Position numbers and translations under genes: made by a program. From Bacteroidota bacterium (GTDB taxonomy: Bacteria > Bacteroidota > Bacteroidia > Chitinophagales > Chitinophagaceae): DNA of 64,000 nucleotides. Below, in pieces: positions 17,810 through 26,498 of this stretch; position 1 is the first letter of the stretch; each line of letters begins with the position of its first letter. Under the pieces are notes generated by a model. That model saw only the letters and a list, made by a program, of their open reading frames with translations. It was not told the origin of the DNA and searched no databases. The stretch is taken from the NCBI GenBank assembly GCA_018266455.1, contig JAFEAJ010000056.1, positions 1 to 64,000 on the forward strand, read 5' to 3'.

Positions 17810-19258
17810 TTATACAGATAATCCGGCAGGGAGGCTCCACCCTTCACGATACTCCCTTTTAACAAATTGGTTCGCTTCATCGAAATTGGTGATGCGCATA
17901 TTTTTTGCATCCCACAACAATCGCTTCCTGCCACCATAGATATCATCTCCGTCTTTATCCTTGCCGGTAGAAAGTATCCAGGACCTGATGGCAAGGTTGC
18001 CGATCAAAATACTTTCAGTGAACGGGCCTGCATATTCGAATGGAGAACTTGTCGTTGCATTCCCATATCCGGAGATGCACGCATTTACCCATTGCAGGTA
18101 GTGGCCTTCCGGCACACGAGCGAGTGTTTTTGGAGGCATTGCCATTTCCTTCATCAGTTTTGACGGCAACAGCCTCGGCCGTTCGCCATAACAATCTACC
18201 ATCAGTTTTCCTTTTGTGCCAATGAACAAGCAACCTCCATCATCTCCTCCAAATTGCTCGCCTTCTCCCAATTCATCGGGGAGGTTGGGCAATAATCCCC
18301 CATCGTACCAGGAAACTTTTATTTCTCCCTTGCCATCTTTTCGCGGGTACTTCAAATGTATCATTGATGCAGACGGATAGCCATCCGGGTATTTTGCTTC
18401 CTTCTTGTCGGGTGTCCATGTGGTAGGAATGCTACATTCTACCTCTGAAGGAAAATCAATTGGCAATAACCTGAAAACAGGGTCCATCATGTGACAGGCC
18501 ATGTCGCCCAATGCGCCCGTGCCAAATGCGCTCCATCCACGCCAGCTCCATGGATGATAAGCAGGATTATAATCAATATACTTTGCCGGCCCGATCCAAA
18601 GGTTCCAGTCTAATTCTTTTGGCACATCGAATTTTCCTGATGGCGTTGGCAAACCCTGGGGCCAAATAGGGCGATTGGTCCAGACCTGAACCGTATGTAC
18701 ATCGCCAATCATGCCCGCATCGTACATCTCTTTTGCCTGGCGAACGCCATCGCTTGATCCGCCCTGGTTGCCCATTTGCGTGATCACTTTATATTTTTTT
18801 GCTGCCGTCGCCATCAGCCGTGCTTCATATATATCGTGCGTCAATGGTTTCTGGCAATACACGTGCTTGCCAAGAGACATTGCTGTTAATGCAGCGATAG
18901 CATGAACATTATCCGGAGTAGAAACCGAACATGCATCAATGTTGTTTTTTTCCTTTGCCAGCATTTCCCTGAAATCTTTATAAAATTTGGCTTTGGGGAA
19001 CCGCTTTCGGGATTCCGCCGAACGATTATCATCTACATCGCAAAGCGCTACAATATTGGCTTTGGGGCTGTTGGAAAATTCATGCAAATCATCGCCGCCT
19101 TTCCCCCCAGCGCCTATGCCTGCAATGTTTAGTTTATCACTGGGCGCAACAAACCCGCGGCCTAGCACATGCCTTGGCACGATCATGATGCCGCCAATGG
19201 ACACAGCGGCATTTTTTACAAATTTTCTTCGTGAAATTTCACTTTTTTTGAGTGGCAT
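17810..19258 (-). CDS. Tat-exported Gfo/Idh/MocA family oxidoreductase
   Basis: 482 residues. A twin-arginine signal SRRKFVKNAAVSIGG (about 8-22) precedes a Rossmann domain (NIAGIGAGGKGGDDLHEF, ALCDVDDNRS) with the family EKP-like motif as CQKPLTHDIYEAR and the second-domain motif GALGDMACHMMDPVFRLL. A C-terminal extension typical of Bacteroidota exported members follows (KRLLWDAKNMRITN). Family knowledge: NAD-type oxidoreductases, several of which oxidise glycosides at C3 and work with DUF1080 hydrolases. The protein is probably exported folded with its cofactor. It is transcribed from the promoter upstream of the sialidase-like gene, 101 bp after the aldolase-family gene. Confidence 0.88.
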   Translation of the reverse strand: MPLKKSEISRRKFVKNAAVSIGGIMIVPRHVLGRGFVAPSDKLNIAGIGAGGKGGDDLHEFSNSPKANIVALCDVDDNRSAESRKRFPKAKFYKDFREMLAKEKNNIDACSVSTPDNVHAIAALTAMSLGKHVYCQKPLTHDIYEARLMATAAKKYKVITQMGNQGGSSDGVRQAKEMYDAGMIGDVHTVQVWTNRPIWPQGLPTPSGKFDVPKELDWNLWIGPAKYIDYNPAYHPWSWRGWSAFGTGALGDMACHMMDPVFRLLPIDFPSEVECSIPTTWTPDKKEAKYPDGYPSASMIHLKYPRKDGKGEIKVSWYDGGLLPNLPDELGEGEQFGGDDGGCLFIGTKGKLMVDCYGERPRLLPSKLMKEMAMPPKTLARVPEGHYLQWVNACISGYGNATTSSPFEYAGPFTESILIGNLAIRSWILSTGKDKDGDDIYGGRKRLLWDAKNMRITNFDEANQFVKREYREGWSLPAGLSV

Positions 19259-19359
19259 AGCTGATTATTTTTTATTATATAAATTTTTATACGCAACTTT
19301 CATTGGTTTTATTTTTTTCAGCGCATGAACCCTAAGTAAATGCCATGAATAGCTCCAGG

Positions 19360-20421
19360 TCATACCTGAACCGGCCTGATACCAATCCTTTCGCACCATC
19401 CCAAAAAAGTTTTGTGCACACCATCCAGCACTTCTTTCTGTTTAACGGTCAAGGGATCTTTGTTCGATCGGCTTATCAATTCAATCGGCAACCCTCTTTT
19501 GTGCAAAAAATATTTTGCGCTCACAGGATAATGCTGCCCGATGAGATCTTCTGTTTTTGTCAGCTGCTCCTGGATGTACTTTACATCTTCCTGTTTTTGG
19601 GGATCGGTAGCGTTGTTGCACATCCATGAAACTATTTCAGGGTATAAATTGCCGCAAATTGGCGACATGCCTTTTGCGCCGGCCTGTAACGAATACATGG
19701 CATTAGCAATACACGCATCATAAAATTCCAATTTGGTGTTTTTAGCAAGTTCGATTTTTGCTTTCACTTTATCAAAGTCTATTGTTGTGTCTTTGTGATA
19801 CACCATCCTGCCGCTTTTCAGCAGGAAAGAAAAAACTTCCGGTGTTAAAATACGTTTGTATGGTGATGGGCATTCATAGGTTCCAAGCGGTATGTTATCT
19901 GTGAGCTTAAAAAAAGCACTATAATTTTCCATCAATGTCTCGTCATTTTCATCTTCCTTCGCAAAATGGCTGGTAATGGTAATCACACCATTCACTCCGG
20001 TATCATATATCTTTTTTGTGAACGTTGCTTTTTCGTTCAGCTTTTCACCAAAAGACCCTGTTGATACTACTGACATCTTGCTCCCGGCGCGTTTCACCAC
20101 ATGTTTTGTCAACGACAATCTTTCATCAGGAGAAAGATTGTACATTTCGCTGCTGGCGCAATTGGCAAAAAAACCTTTCGCGCCTGCTGCTGCATAAAAA
20201 TCAATTAGCTTAGAAAGCGTATTGAAATCAATTTGACCGTTTGGTTTATACGGGGTGATCATCACCGGCACATATTTCTTACCGTTCGCAAAACTGTTGG
20301 TCACGTGTGCAGAAAAAAAATCATGTCCGGCAGATAATAATTTAGCAGTAACGGTGCCAGGCAATGAGGCGCTTAGTGCGCCTGCGGCCATAGCACTAAC
20401 AAATTCTCTTCTCGATGCCAT
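19360..20421 (-). CDS. Tat-exported dihydrodipicolinate synthase/N-acetylneuraminate lyase family protein
   Basis: 353 residues from ATG 20421 (MASRREFVSAMAAG). The longer frame to 20475 would put 18 residues before a good twin-arginine signal and is rejected. The TIM-barrel body (VPVMITPYKPNGQID onward) has the catalytic Tyr in PLGTYECPSPYKR and the Schiff-base Lys in MVYHKDTT. The usual GxxGE loop reads ANCASSEMYNL. It is clearly paralogous to the cytosolic protein at 22660-23601, which lacks a signal. Family knowledge: these aldolases cleave 2-keto-3-deoxy acids, sialic acid included, to pyruvate. Export of such an enzyme is unusual. Substrate unknown. Confidence 0.85.
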   Translation of the reverse strand: MASRREFVSAMAAGALSASLPGTVTAKLLSAGHDFFSAHVTNSFANGKKYVPVMITPYKPNGQIDFNTLSKLIDFYAAAGAKGFFANCASSEMYNLSPDERLSLTKHVVKRAGSKMSVVSTGSFGEKLNEKATFTKKIYDTGVNGVITITSHFAKEDENDETLMENYSAFFKLTDNIPLGTYECPSPYKRILTPEVFSFLLKSGRMVYHKDTTIDFDKVKAKIELAKNTKLEFYDACIANAMYSLQAGAKGMSPICGNLYPEIVSWMCNNATDPQKQEDVKYIQEQLTKTEDLIGQHYPVSAKYFLHKRGLPIELISRSNKDPLTVKQKEVLDGVHKTFLGWCERIGIRPVQV

Positions 20422-20490
20422 ATTTTTTTCTTTTATTTTAACTAAATTGTTAGCGACAACCTTTCGGAAATTCACGGTTTCTAAAACCTT

Positions 20491-21102
20491 TCATTCTGTT
20501 TTAGCTGTTTGGATTTTGATCACAATCTTTTTTACTGCATCGTATCCTGCCACTTTAATCGTTGGCCGGTGCGCATCGTTCGGGAAAAACAAAAAAAAAT
20601 TTCCCTGCCCTGCTATATAATATTTCCCTTCTGCAGTATAATTGATTGCATCGGGCGTATACGGTTTTGTGATTGTTGCTGTAGCTGTGTCTGCAATGCC
20701 AATCAGCTCTTTCCCTTTAATGATGTACTGCAAGTCAATGTAATTTTTATGCGACTCCCATTTTACGTCTTCTTTGTTGTGCGATGGCGCTTCTGAAATA
20801 TTGGCATAAACCAGCTCTCCTATAATAGGATATTTTCCCGGGCTCAATGTGTCGAGGTCTTTATCACGAAGAAATGCAAATGCAGCGTCCCATAATTTGG
20901 GATTGCGGTGATAAGCGACATAGAAAGAATCTTTGTTTACCGATGGATGCAGGTTTAACTGCAGCCCTTTCGCCCATTCCTTTTGCTTTGCCCATTGGTT
21001 AATTTCTTTTTCAGAGAGATGTTGCTGCGCCTTTGCATATTTACATAAGATTATGGCGAAGCAGAATATTAAGATGATTTTTGATGGCAATGCAAGTTTC
21101 AT
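20491..21102 (-). CDS. exported YhcH/YjgK/YiaL family protein (DUF386)
   Basis: 203 residues. A signal peptide (about 1-25, ending KYAKAQQ) is followed by the YhcH/YiaL cupin-like fold: a family region GKYPIIGELVYANISE, KWESHKNYIDLQYIIKGKELIG carrying the conserved His, and GQGNFFLFFPNDAHRPTI with the second metal-binding His. Family knowledge: relatives sit in sialic acid (yhcH) and 2,3-diketogulonate (yiaL) operons, with suggested anomerase or epimerase roles. Here it lies between the sialidase-like and aldolase-family genes, supporting an acidic or amino-sugar substrate. The signal peptide places it in the periplasm, unlike the E. coli members. Confidence 0.87.
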   Translation of the reverse strand: MKLALPSKIILIFCFAIILCKYAKAQQHLSEKEINQWAKQKEWAKGLQLNLHPSVNKDSFYVAYHRNPKLWDAAFAFLRDKDLDTLSPGKYPIIGELVYANISEAPSHNKEDVKWESHKNYIDLQYIIKGKELIGIADTATATITKPYTPDAINYTAEGKYYIAGQGNFFLFFPNDAHRPTIKVAGYDAVKKIVIKIQTAKTE

Positions 21103-21154
21103 TTTTAGTTATGGCTTGTTTGGCTGTTGGTTTTTCATTCAATAATTTATTTGG

Positions 21155-22348
21155 TCAATTGATCGATTTTGGATCAACCTCAACATATTTTATCGCCTCT
21201 CCATTTTTACCCATGGAATAAGAATAAGTGATGTGCAGCAAACCATCATCCTTGGTTTGTACCAGGCAGGGATACGAAAAACTTCCATTGCCTTTACCTG
21301 TGTTTTCCAGGGTCTTTTTCCATTTCCATGTTTTTCCTTCATCATCCGAGAAATAAAGGCTCAGCCGATATCGGCCATCCTCTTCATCATCGCCAATGTA
21401 AGCCCATCTGCCATCGTTCATTACAATCAGCTCCACGCTTGCTTCATTGGGGATATCGGTTTTTTGCGCAGCAGACCATGTTTCTCCATTATCAGCAGAT
21501 TCGCTGTACTGCACACGCGATGGGGCATCGCCATTATCGCGCATGAATGCAAAAATATTCCCGTTCCTTTTTTGAACCAATGCAGGCTGCACATTGCCTC
21601 TTCCAACAATGGGCAGGCTTGCATGCCAGGTGTCCCCATCATTGTCCGAAATGGCTATTAAGGAAAAATTAAAGCCATCCGAATACAGTGGCAGTAAAAT
21701 TCTTCCGCTATTCAACTTCAACGGTTTTATCCTTGTCATCCAACCTGTGCTTCTTTTTGCAAAATCTTTGCTTGCTTCAATAATCATATCGTCATATTTA
21801 GGCGCATAGGCAGCAGAGCCGTTATGATTGGGCGTAAGCTGCCTGAACTTTGCTGACGTTTCAATCGCAAAACCATCTGTTGGAGAAAGCAAAATGTTGT
21901 CCTGCCAGTTCCAGGCAGGCGGGCCTTCCTGAGTATAATTGATGGAAGTACGATAGCGCAATAGGGAACATTCCCAACGGTGAGCTTCCACAGCAATCCA
22001 CACCAGGAATAATTTATTGCGGCTGTTCAGGAAGAGAACGGGATTGCAGTCGGGAAGCCCATAGCTGTCTGCCATCAAAAAAGGCTGCGACCAAACTCTT
22101 GAACCTTTTTTCAAACGAGCCCCCATGATCTTAACATCATCAGCAGTCCTTTCGCCACTGCCCTGGAACCATGCAGCTAAAATATCTCCGTTAGGCAAAA
22201 CCACTATGCTGCTTCCGTGTACGTGTTGGGCCTGTTCCGGAAATATCAACGTTTCAAAAACTTTTGGCGCTTTTTCAACTGCCTGCGACAAAACATCCTT
22301 GAAGAAAAAAATGCAAAGAGCAAAAAGTACTGTTTTAATTTTAGTCAT
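21155..22348 (-). CDS. secreted BNR-repeat/sialidase-like glycoside hydrolase
   Basis: 397 residues with a signal peptide (about 1-21). Three Asp-box motifs are visible (ISDNDGDTWHA, ESADNGETWSA, FSDDEGKTWKW), giving the six-bladed sialidase-type propeller. The N-terminal blade reads HVHGSSIVVLPNGDILAAWF, as in BNR_2-type proteins, and no classical FRIP arginine motif is seen. It may therefore be a sialidase relative acting on another glycan. It is the first gene of the minus-strand operon, 43 bp downstream of the proposed -7 element, and is followed by YhcH and aldolase-family genes, an arrangement resembling sialic-acid loci. Confidence 0.8.
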   Translation of the reverse strand: MTKIKTVLFALCIFFFKDVLSQAVEKAPKVFETLIFPEQAQHVHGSSIVVLPNGDILAAWFQGSGERTADDVKIMGARLKKGSRVWSQPFLMADSYGLPDCNPVLFLNSRNKLFLVWIAVEAHRWECSLLRYRTSINYTQEGPPAWNWQDNILLSPTDGFAIETSAKFRQLTPNHNGSAAYAPKYDDMIIEASKDFAKRSTGWMTRIKPLKLNSGRILLPLYSDGFNFSLIAISDNDGDTWHASLPIVGRGNVQPALVQKRNGNIFAFMRDNGDAPSRVQYSESADNGETWSAAQKTDIPNEASVELIVMNDGRWAYIGDDEEDGRYRLSLYFSDDEGKTWKWKKTLENTGKGNGSFSYPCLVQTKDDGLLHITYSYSMGKNGEAIKYVEVDPKSIN

Positions 22349-22390
22349 GATGGCAAGATGTTATCCAGGACTGGTTGAGCAATATAATTT

Positions 22391-22423
22391 CAAAAATATC
22401 GAATATTTGCGGTTTCTTGCAAA
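22391..22423 (-). promoter_or_regulatory. Bacteroidota-type promoter of the sialidase-headed operon
   Basis: On the minus strand, TATTTTTG (22398-22391) matches the -7 consensus TAnnTTTG exactly, and TTTG (22423-22420) lies 21 nt upstream as the -33 element. The ATG at 22348 is 43 bp downstream of the -7 box. Confidence 0.5.
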
Positions 22424-22427
22424 TATT
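22402..22427. promoter_or_regulatory. perfect inverted repeat overlapping the promoter (candidate operator)
   Basis: AATATTTGC (22402-22410) and GCAAATATT (22419-22427) form a perfect 9-bp inverted repeat with an 8-bp spacer. Its right arm contains the -33 TTTG and its left arm lies just upstream of the -7 box, so a bound regulator would block RNA polymerase. Nearby TTGCATGAATTT (22437-22448) recurs inverted at 27370-27381. Confidence 0.5.
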
Positions 22428-22659
22428 TATCGTAAATTGCATGAATTTCGAGAATTTATTGCAATTATTAAGCATAAATAACGCACAAAGCTGCAAAAAA
22501 ATAGCTTATTATCAGCTCAAGTTCTCAAAAAACCTCGTTCCACGAATAAGTTAGGTTGGAGGAAAAACAAGGCCAATTGCTCAATACCTTTAAACTGCAA
22601 TTCATTAAATCAATTTTATCCTTATTATTAAAATCATTAAGCAATAAAACTGCAGAACT

Positions 22660-23601
22660 ATGGCCACTGAAGAAAAAAAATTTGTTCCGGTGATGATCAC
22701 TCCTTTTAACCTCAAAGCAAAGGTTGATAAAGATGCATTAAGTACGCTAATCGATTTTTATCTTGCCGCAGGCGTGAAAGGTTTTTTTGCGAACTGCCTG
22801 AGCAGCGAAATGTTCAGCATAAGCGAAGATGAGCGCCTGGAGGTTACAAAGCATATTGTAGATTACGTGAATGGCAGGGTACCGATTGTGGCAACTGCTT
22901 CATTCGGTTTAACTATTGAAGACAAAGCCGAGTTCACAAAAAAAATTTATTACGCAGGTATTGACGCGGCAATCATGATCACGGGCCATTTTGCGAATGT
23001 TGATGACAATGATGAGGTATTGCTCAGGAATTTTGAAAAAATGTTCGGGCTGACAGGCAATATCCCGTTGGGCATGTATGAATGCCCTGCTCCCTATAAA
23101 AGGACATTGTCGGCGGCTGTTTTCAAACAGATCGTTTCTTCGGGCAGGATGATCTATCATAAGGACACTTCCATTGCACTTGAATCTGTAAAAGCAAAGC
23201 TTGATGTATTAAGAGATCTCAACAACAATAAGTTTGAGTTCTATGATGCGCATTCGCCGAACGCAATGTATTCATTGCAGATGGGCGCGAAAGGCATGTC
23301 GTCTATTTCTGGCAATTTTTACCCTGAGATATTAGTATGGATGTGCAACAATGCCAATCATCCAGACAAACAGGAAGAGGTGAAATGGCTGCAGTCGGAG
23401 ATCACCAGGGTCGACCCATTGATACACCAGGCATATCCTATAAGCGCCAAATATTTTTTGCAGAAAAGAGGTTTGCCCGTCCGGACCATCAGCCGGACAT
23501 TTGCTTTAGAACTTACTCCCGACCAGAAAAAAATTTTAGACCAGGTTTATTTAGATTTTCTTGGGTGGTGCGACAGGCTGGGTATTAAAAGGGCTATATA
23601 A
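22660..23601 (+). CDS. cytosolic dihydrodipicolinate synthase/N-acetylneuraminate lyase family aldolase
   Basis: 313 residues, normal length for the family and without a signal peptide. The catalytic Tyr lies in PLGMYECPAPYKR, the Schiff-base Lys in MIYHKDTS, and the GxxGE-like loop reads ANCLSSEMFSI. It is similar throughout to the Tat-exported copy at 19360-20421 (shared GFFANC.SSEM, FTKKIY, NAMYSLQ.GAKGMS, RGLP). Family knowledge: pyruvate-releasing or pyruvate-condensing class I aldolases. Neither Dap synthase nor classical NanA is indicated, because the loop differs. It is first in a plus-strand pair with the SSS symporter and divergent from the sialidase operon. Confidence 0.85.
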   Translation: MATEEKKFVPVMITPFNLKAKVDKDALSTLIDFYLAAGVKGFFANCLSSEMFSISEDERLEVTKHIVDYVNGRVPIVATASFGLTIEDKAEFTKKIYYAGIDAAIMITGHFANVDDNDEVLLRNFEKMFGLTGNIPLGMYECPAPYKRTLSAAVFKQIVSSGRMIYHKDTSIALESVKAKLDVLRDLNNNKFEFYDAHSPNAMYSLQMGAKGMSSISGNFYPEILVWMCNNANHPDKQEEVKWLQSEITRVDPLIHQAYPISAKYFLQKRGLPVRTISRTFALELTPDQKKILDQVYLDFLGWCDRLGIKRAI

Positions 23602-23640
23602 TAATCGAGGTTCCTTAAAACGATTGCAATTCGCTTCTAC

Positions 23641-25194
23641 ATGAAACACCTCCCCGTTACAGATCTTACCATCATTGCCATTTACATGCTTGCCATGATC
23701 CTCACGGGCTTTTGGTTTTCCCTAAAAAACAAAAACCCCGACCAGTTCACCAAAGCATCAGGCCGCATCCCACAATGGGCTGTAGGCATTTCCATCTATG
23801 CAACTTTCTTAAGCAGCAATACTTTTCTCGGCGTTCCGGGAAAAGCTTTTGGCAGCAACTGGAACGCCTTCGTGTTTAGTTTATCCATGCCATTTTCTGC
23901 ATGGATCGCTGCAAAATATTTTGTGCCATTTTACCGGAACAGCACGGAAGTTTCAGCTTACACCCATCTTGAGCATCGCTTCGGAGCCTGGGCACGCACT
24001 TATGCAGTTGTTTGTTTTTTGCTTACACAACTGGCAAGAATGGGCTCTGTTTTTTTTGGTATTGCATTGAGCCTGCAGGCCATGACTGGTTATTCCATGC
24101 AATCTATTATGATAGTCATGGGTATCATTATCATTATATATACTGTGCTTGGAGGCATGGAAGCTGTGATATGGACTGAAGTTGCACAAGGCATCATCAA
24201 AACATTTGGCGCTGCAGTGATCTTATATTTTATAATCATTAAAATGCCGGGAGGGGCTGCTAAAATAATCGAGGTCGGGAAAGCAGCTCATAAATTCAGC
24301 CTCGGCAGTTTTCGTTTTGATTTTGCTTCATCTACATTCTGGGTGATATTCCTTTATGGATTTTTCATGAACCTGAACAATTTTGGGATGGATCAAAATT
24401 ATGTGCAGCGGTACCAGTCTACCACATCCGCAAATGAAGCAAAAAAATCGCTCTGGCTTTGTGTGAAATTATACTTGCCCATATCGCTGTTGTTTTTTAT
24501 TATAGGCAGTTCATTATATGCATGGTACCAGGCACATCCCGAAATGCTGAATGCCGTGAAACTAAGGGCCGCTGTGGAGCGCTTGCCAGCCGGCGTTTCC
24601 ATAAACGAAGTTGCTGTTTTTGCAAAAAAGTTGCAACCTGCAGATTACGGCGACAAAATACTGCCTGATTTTATGGTGAACATTTTGCCAGCAGGCATTG
24701 TCGGCATCATTATCTCTGCCATACTTTCTGCGGCCATGAGCACCATTAGCTCCGGAATGAACGCCAGCGCCACAGTATTTACTTTTGATATTTACAAACG
24801 TTATATAAAAAAAGACCTCAACAACAAACAAACTTTCAGGCTGTTGCTCATTTCTACTTTTATAATTGGAGTGCTCTCTATTATCACTGGCATTGCAATG
24901 ATCGGCGTGAAAAGTATTCTCGATGCATGGTGGCAACTATCTGGGATTTTTGCGGCAGGAATGCTTGGGCTTTTTTTATTGGGCTTTGCCAGCAAAAAGG
25001 CAAAAAACACCGAAGCCCTGCTGGCTTTGATCATCGGGGTGCTTGTCATTGCATGGATGAGCCTCTCTCCATTGATACCTGACAGTTATGCCTACCTGAA
25101 AAGCGCCTTGAACAGCAATATGGTAATTGTGATAGGAACGCTGATAATTTTTTTAACCGGAATACTTTTTTCTTCTTTAAAGAAAAAACTTTGA
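23641..25194 (+). CDS. sodium/solute symporter (SSS family)
   Basis: 517 residues with about 13 membrane helices. SSS features include the start LPVTDLTIIAIYMLAMILTG, then ASGRIPQWAVGISIYATFLS, NTFLGVPGKAF, YTHLEHRFGAWARTY, YTVLGGMEAVIWTEVAQG, QNYVQRYQST and SAILSAAMSTISSGMNASA with the sodium-site Ser/Thr cluster. Inner-membrane sodium-coupled importer. SSS members take up sialic acids, sugars and amino acids, and pairing with an NAL-type aldolase 39 bp upstream suggests the aldolase substrate is imported by this protein (inference). Confidence 0.9.
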   Translation: MKHLPVTDLTIIAIYMLAMILTGFWFSLKNKNPDQFTKASGRIPQWAVGISIYATFLSSNTFLGVPGKAFGSNWNAFVFSLSMPFSAWIAAKYFVPFYRNSTEVSAYTHLEHRFGAWARTYAVVCFLLTQLARMGSVFFGIALSLQAMTGYSMQSIMIVMGIIIIIYTVLGGMEAVIWTEVAQGIIKTFGAAVILYFIIIKMPGGAAKIIEVGKAAHKFSLGSFRFDFASSTFWVIFLYGFFMNLNNFGMDQNYVQRYQSTTSANEAKKSLWLCVKLYLPISLLFFIIGSSLYAWYQAHPEMLNAVKLRAAVERLPAGVSINEVAVFAKKLQPADYGDKILPDFMVNILPAGIVGIIISAILSAAMSTISSGMNASATVFTFDIYKRYIKKDLNNKQTFRLLLISTFIIGVLSIITGIAMIGVKSILDAWWQLSGIFAAGMLGLFLLGFASKKAKNTEALLALIIGVLVIAWMSLSPLIPDSYAYLKSALNSNMVIVIGTLIIFLTGILFSSLKKKL

Positions 25195-25203
25195 GTTGTA
25201 CAA

Positions 25204-25247
25204 AATTCGGGGCTTTGGAAAAGAGGTCATAGCCCTATCCCGATTTT
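25204..25247. terminator. possible bidirectional terminator between convergent genes
   Basis: AATTCGGGGCT (from 25204) can pair imperfectly with AGCCC..CCCGATTTT (25231-25247), followed by a T-run on the plus strand. It lies between two convergent stop codons (25194 and 25227). Pairing has a 3-nt bulge, so support is weak. Confidence 0.3.
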
Positions 25248-26477
25248 ATGGCCCTTTATTGCATAAAACAAAATGATCAGATAACAAGGCATCACAATGG
25301 CATAAGCATAATGCGTGGTGATGGATTGAAAATCAGCCAGCCAGCCATACAAAAGCGGCAGTATGGCGCCGCCCCCGATTGCCACTATTAAAAAAGAGGA
25401 ACCTATTTTGGTAAACTTCCCAAGCTTGTTAATTGCCAGTGGCCAAATGGAAGGCCATATCATTGAATTGGCAAGGCCAAGCAAGGCGATGAATGCTACT
25501 GACACATATCCTTTTGTGAGCAACGCAACCGATGAGAATATCAGCCCCATGACTGCGGAAATTTTCAGCACCCGTTGCTGGGAAAGGTATTTGGGTATCA
25601 CAATAATGCCTATCACATAACCGGCAAGCATCAAAAGAAGCGTGCAGCTCGTAAAAAATTTAGCAGACGAAAGGGGTATGCCCTGAGATGCCCCGTAGTT
25701 GATGATGGTATCTCCTGCGATCACTTCTACCCCCACATATAAAAACAAAGTAAGCGCTCCCAGCAACAAATGAGGAAATTGAAAGATGCTTGTTTTATCA
25801 GTGCCAACTGGAGCAGCTTCGCTATCTTCAGCTTCCGCATTCATTTCCGGAAGGCCAGATAACAGAACAAGCAAAGCCAGCAATATCAGCGCAACTACTA
25901 TAATAGAGTAAGGAAATATAACTCGGTTGGCAAGGTTATTCAGTGTTTCCGTTTTTTCAGGTCCGCTCATTTTTATAAGGCTTTCTTTGATGCTGTCAGC
26001 ATCTTTCAAAATAACTGCACCTAAAATTAACGGAGCCACAACACCAGCGATGCCGTTGCAAATGCCCATGATGCTAATCCGTTTCGCCGCAGTTTCCATT
26101 GGCCCTAAAATAGTGATATAAGGATTAGAGGCAGTCTGCAAAAGAGCCAGCCCGGTACCCTGCACAAAAAGCCCGGCTAAAAACAAAGGATATGATTTTG
26201 CCTGGGCAGCAGGAAGAAACAAGGCCGCCCCAACTGCCATAATAAACAACCCTATCGCCATTCCTTTCTTATAGCCTGTTCCCCTTAACACAGATGCTGC
26301 AGGTATCGCCATCACCATATAAGAAATGTAAAAAGAAAAGGCAACAAAATAAGAAGCCAGGTTATTAAGCTGGCATGCTATCCGCAGGTAGGGGATCAAA
26401 ACAGAGCCAAGCCAGGTAACAAAACCAAACACAAAGAATAGCGTACCTATAACGAAGAGCGGTTTATTTGATCGCAT
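25227..26477 (-). CDS. MFS sugar permease (FucP/GluP/NagP-like)
   Basis: 416 residues with 12 predicted membrane helices. Bacteroidota sugar:proton symporter marks: FVIGTLFFVFGFVTWLGSVL, FSFYISYMVMAIPA, GTGLALLQTASNPYITILGP, FLYVGVEVIAGDTIINYG and GLANSMIWPSIWPLAINKLG. Family knowledge: fucose, glucose/galactose and N-acetylglucosamine permeases. It ends convergently to the symporter gene and is encoded 21 bp after MurQ on the same strand, which argues for import of an amino sugar such as GlcNAc or MurNAc (inference). Confidence 0.88.
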   Translation of the reverse strand: MRSNKPLFVIGTLFFVFGFVTWLGSVLIPYLRIACQLNNLASYFVAFSFYISYMVMAIPAASVLRGTGYKKGMAIGLFIMAVGAALFLPAAQAKSYPLFLAGLFVQGTGLALLQTASNPYITILGPMETAAKRISIMGICNGIAGVVAPLILGAVILKDADSIKESLIKMSGPEKTETLNNLANRVIFPYSIIVVALILLALLVLLSGLPEMNAEAEDSEAAPVGTDKTSIFQFPHLLLGALTLFLYVGVEVIAGDTIINYGASQGIPLSSAKFFTSCTLLLMLAGYVIGIIVIPKYLSQQRVLKISAVMGLIFSSVALLTKGYVSVAFIALLGLANSMIWPSIWPLAINKLGKFTKIGSSFLIVAIGGGAILPLLYGWLADFQSITTHYAYAIVMPCYLIILFYAIKGHKIGIGL

Positions 26478-26498
26478 GCAAAAATGCTGTTGAAATAT

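Noticed and set aside
21155..22348. firm call as a true exo-sialidase
   Set aside because: Asp boxes are clear, but no FRIP arginine motif was found, so only a sialidase-like fold is claimed.
22660..23601. naming the aldolase dapA or nanA
   Set aside because: Catalytic Tyr and Lys are present, but the GxxGE-type loop and the operon context do not match lysine synthesis or classical sialic acid lyase closely enough.
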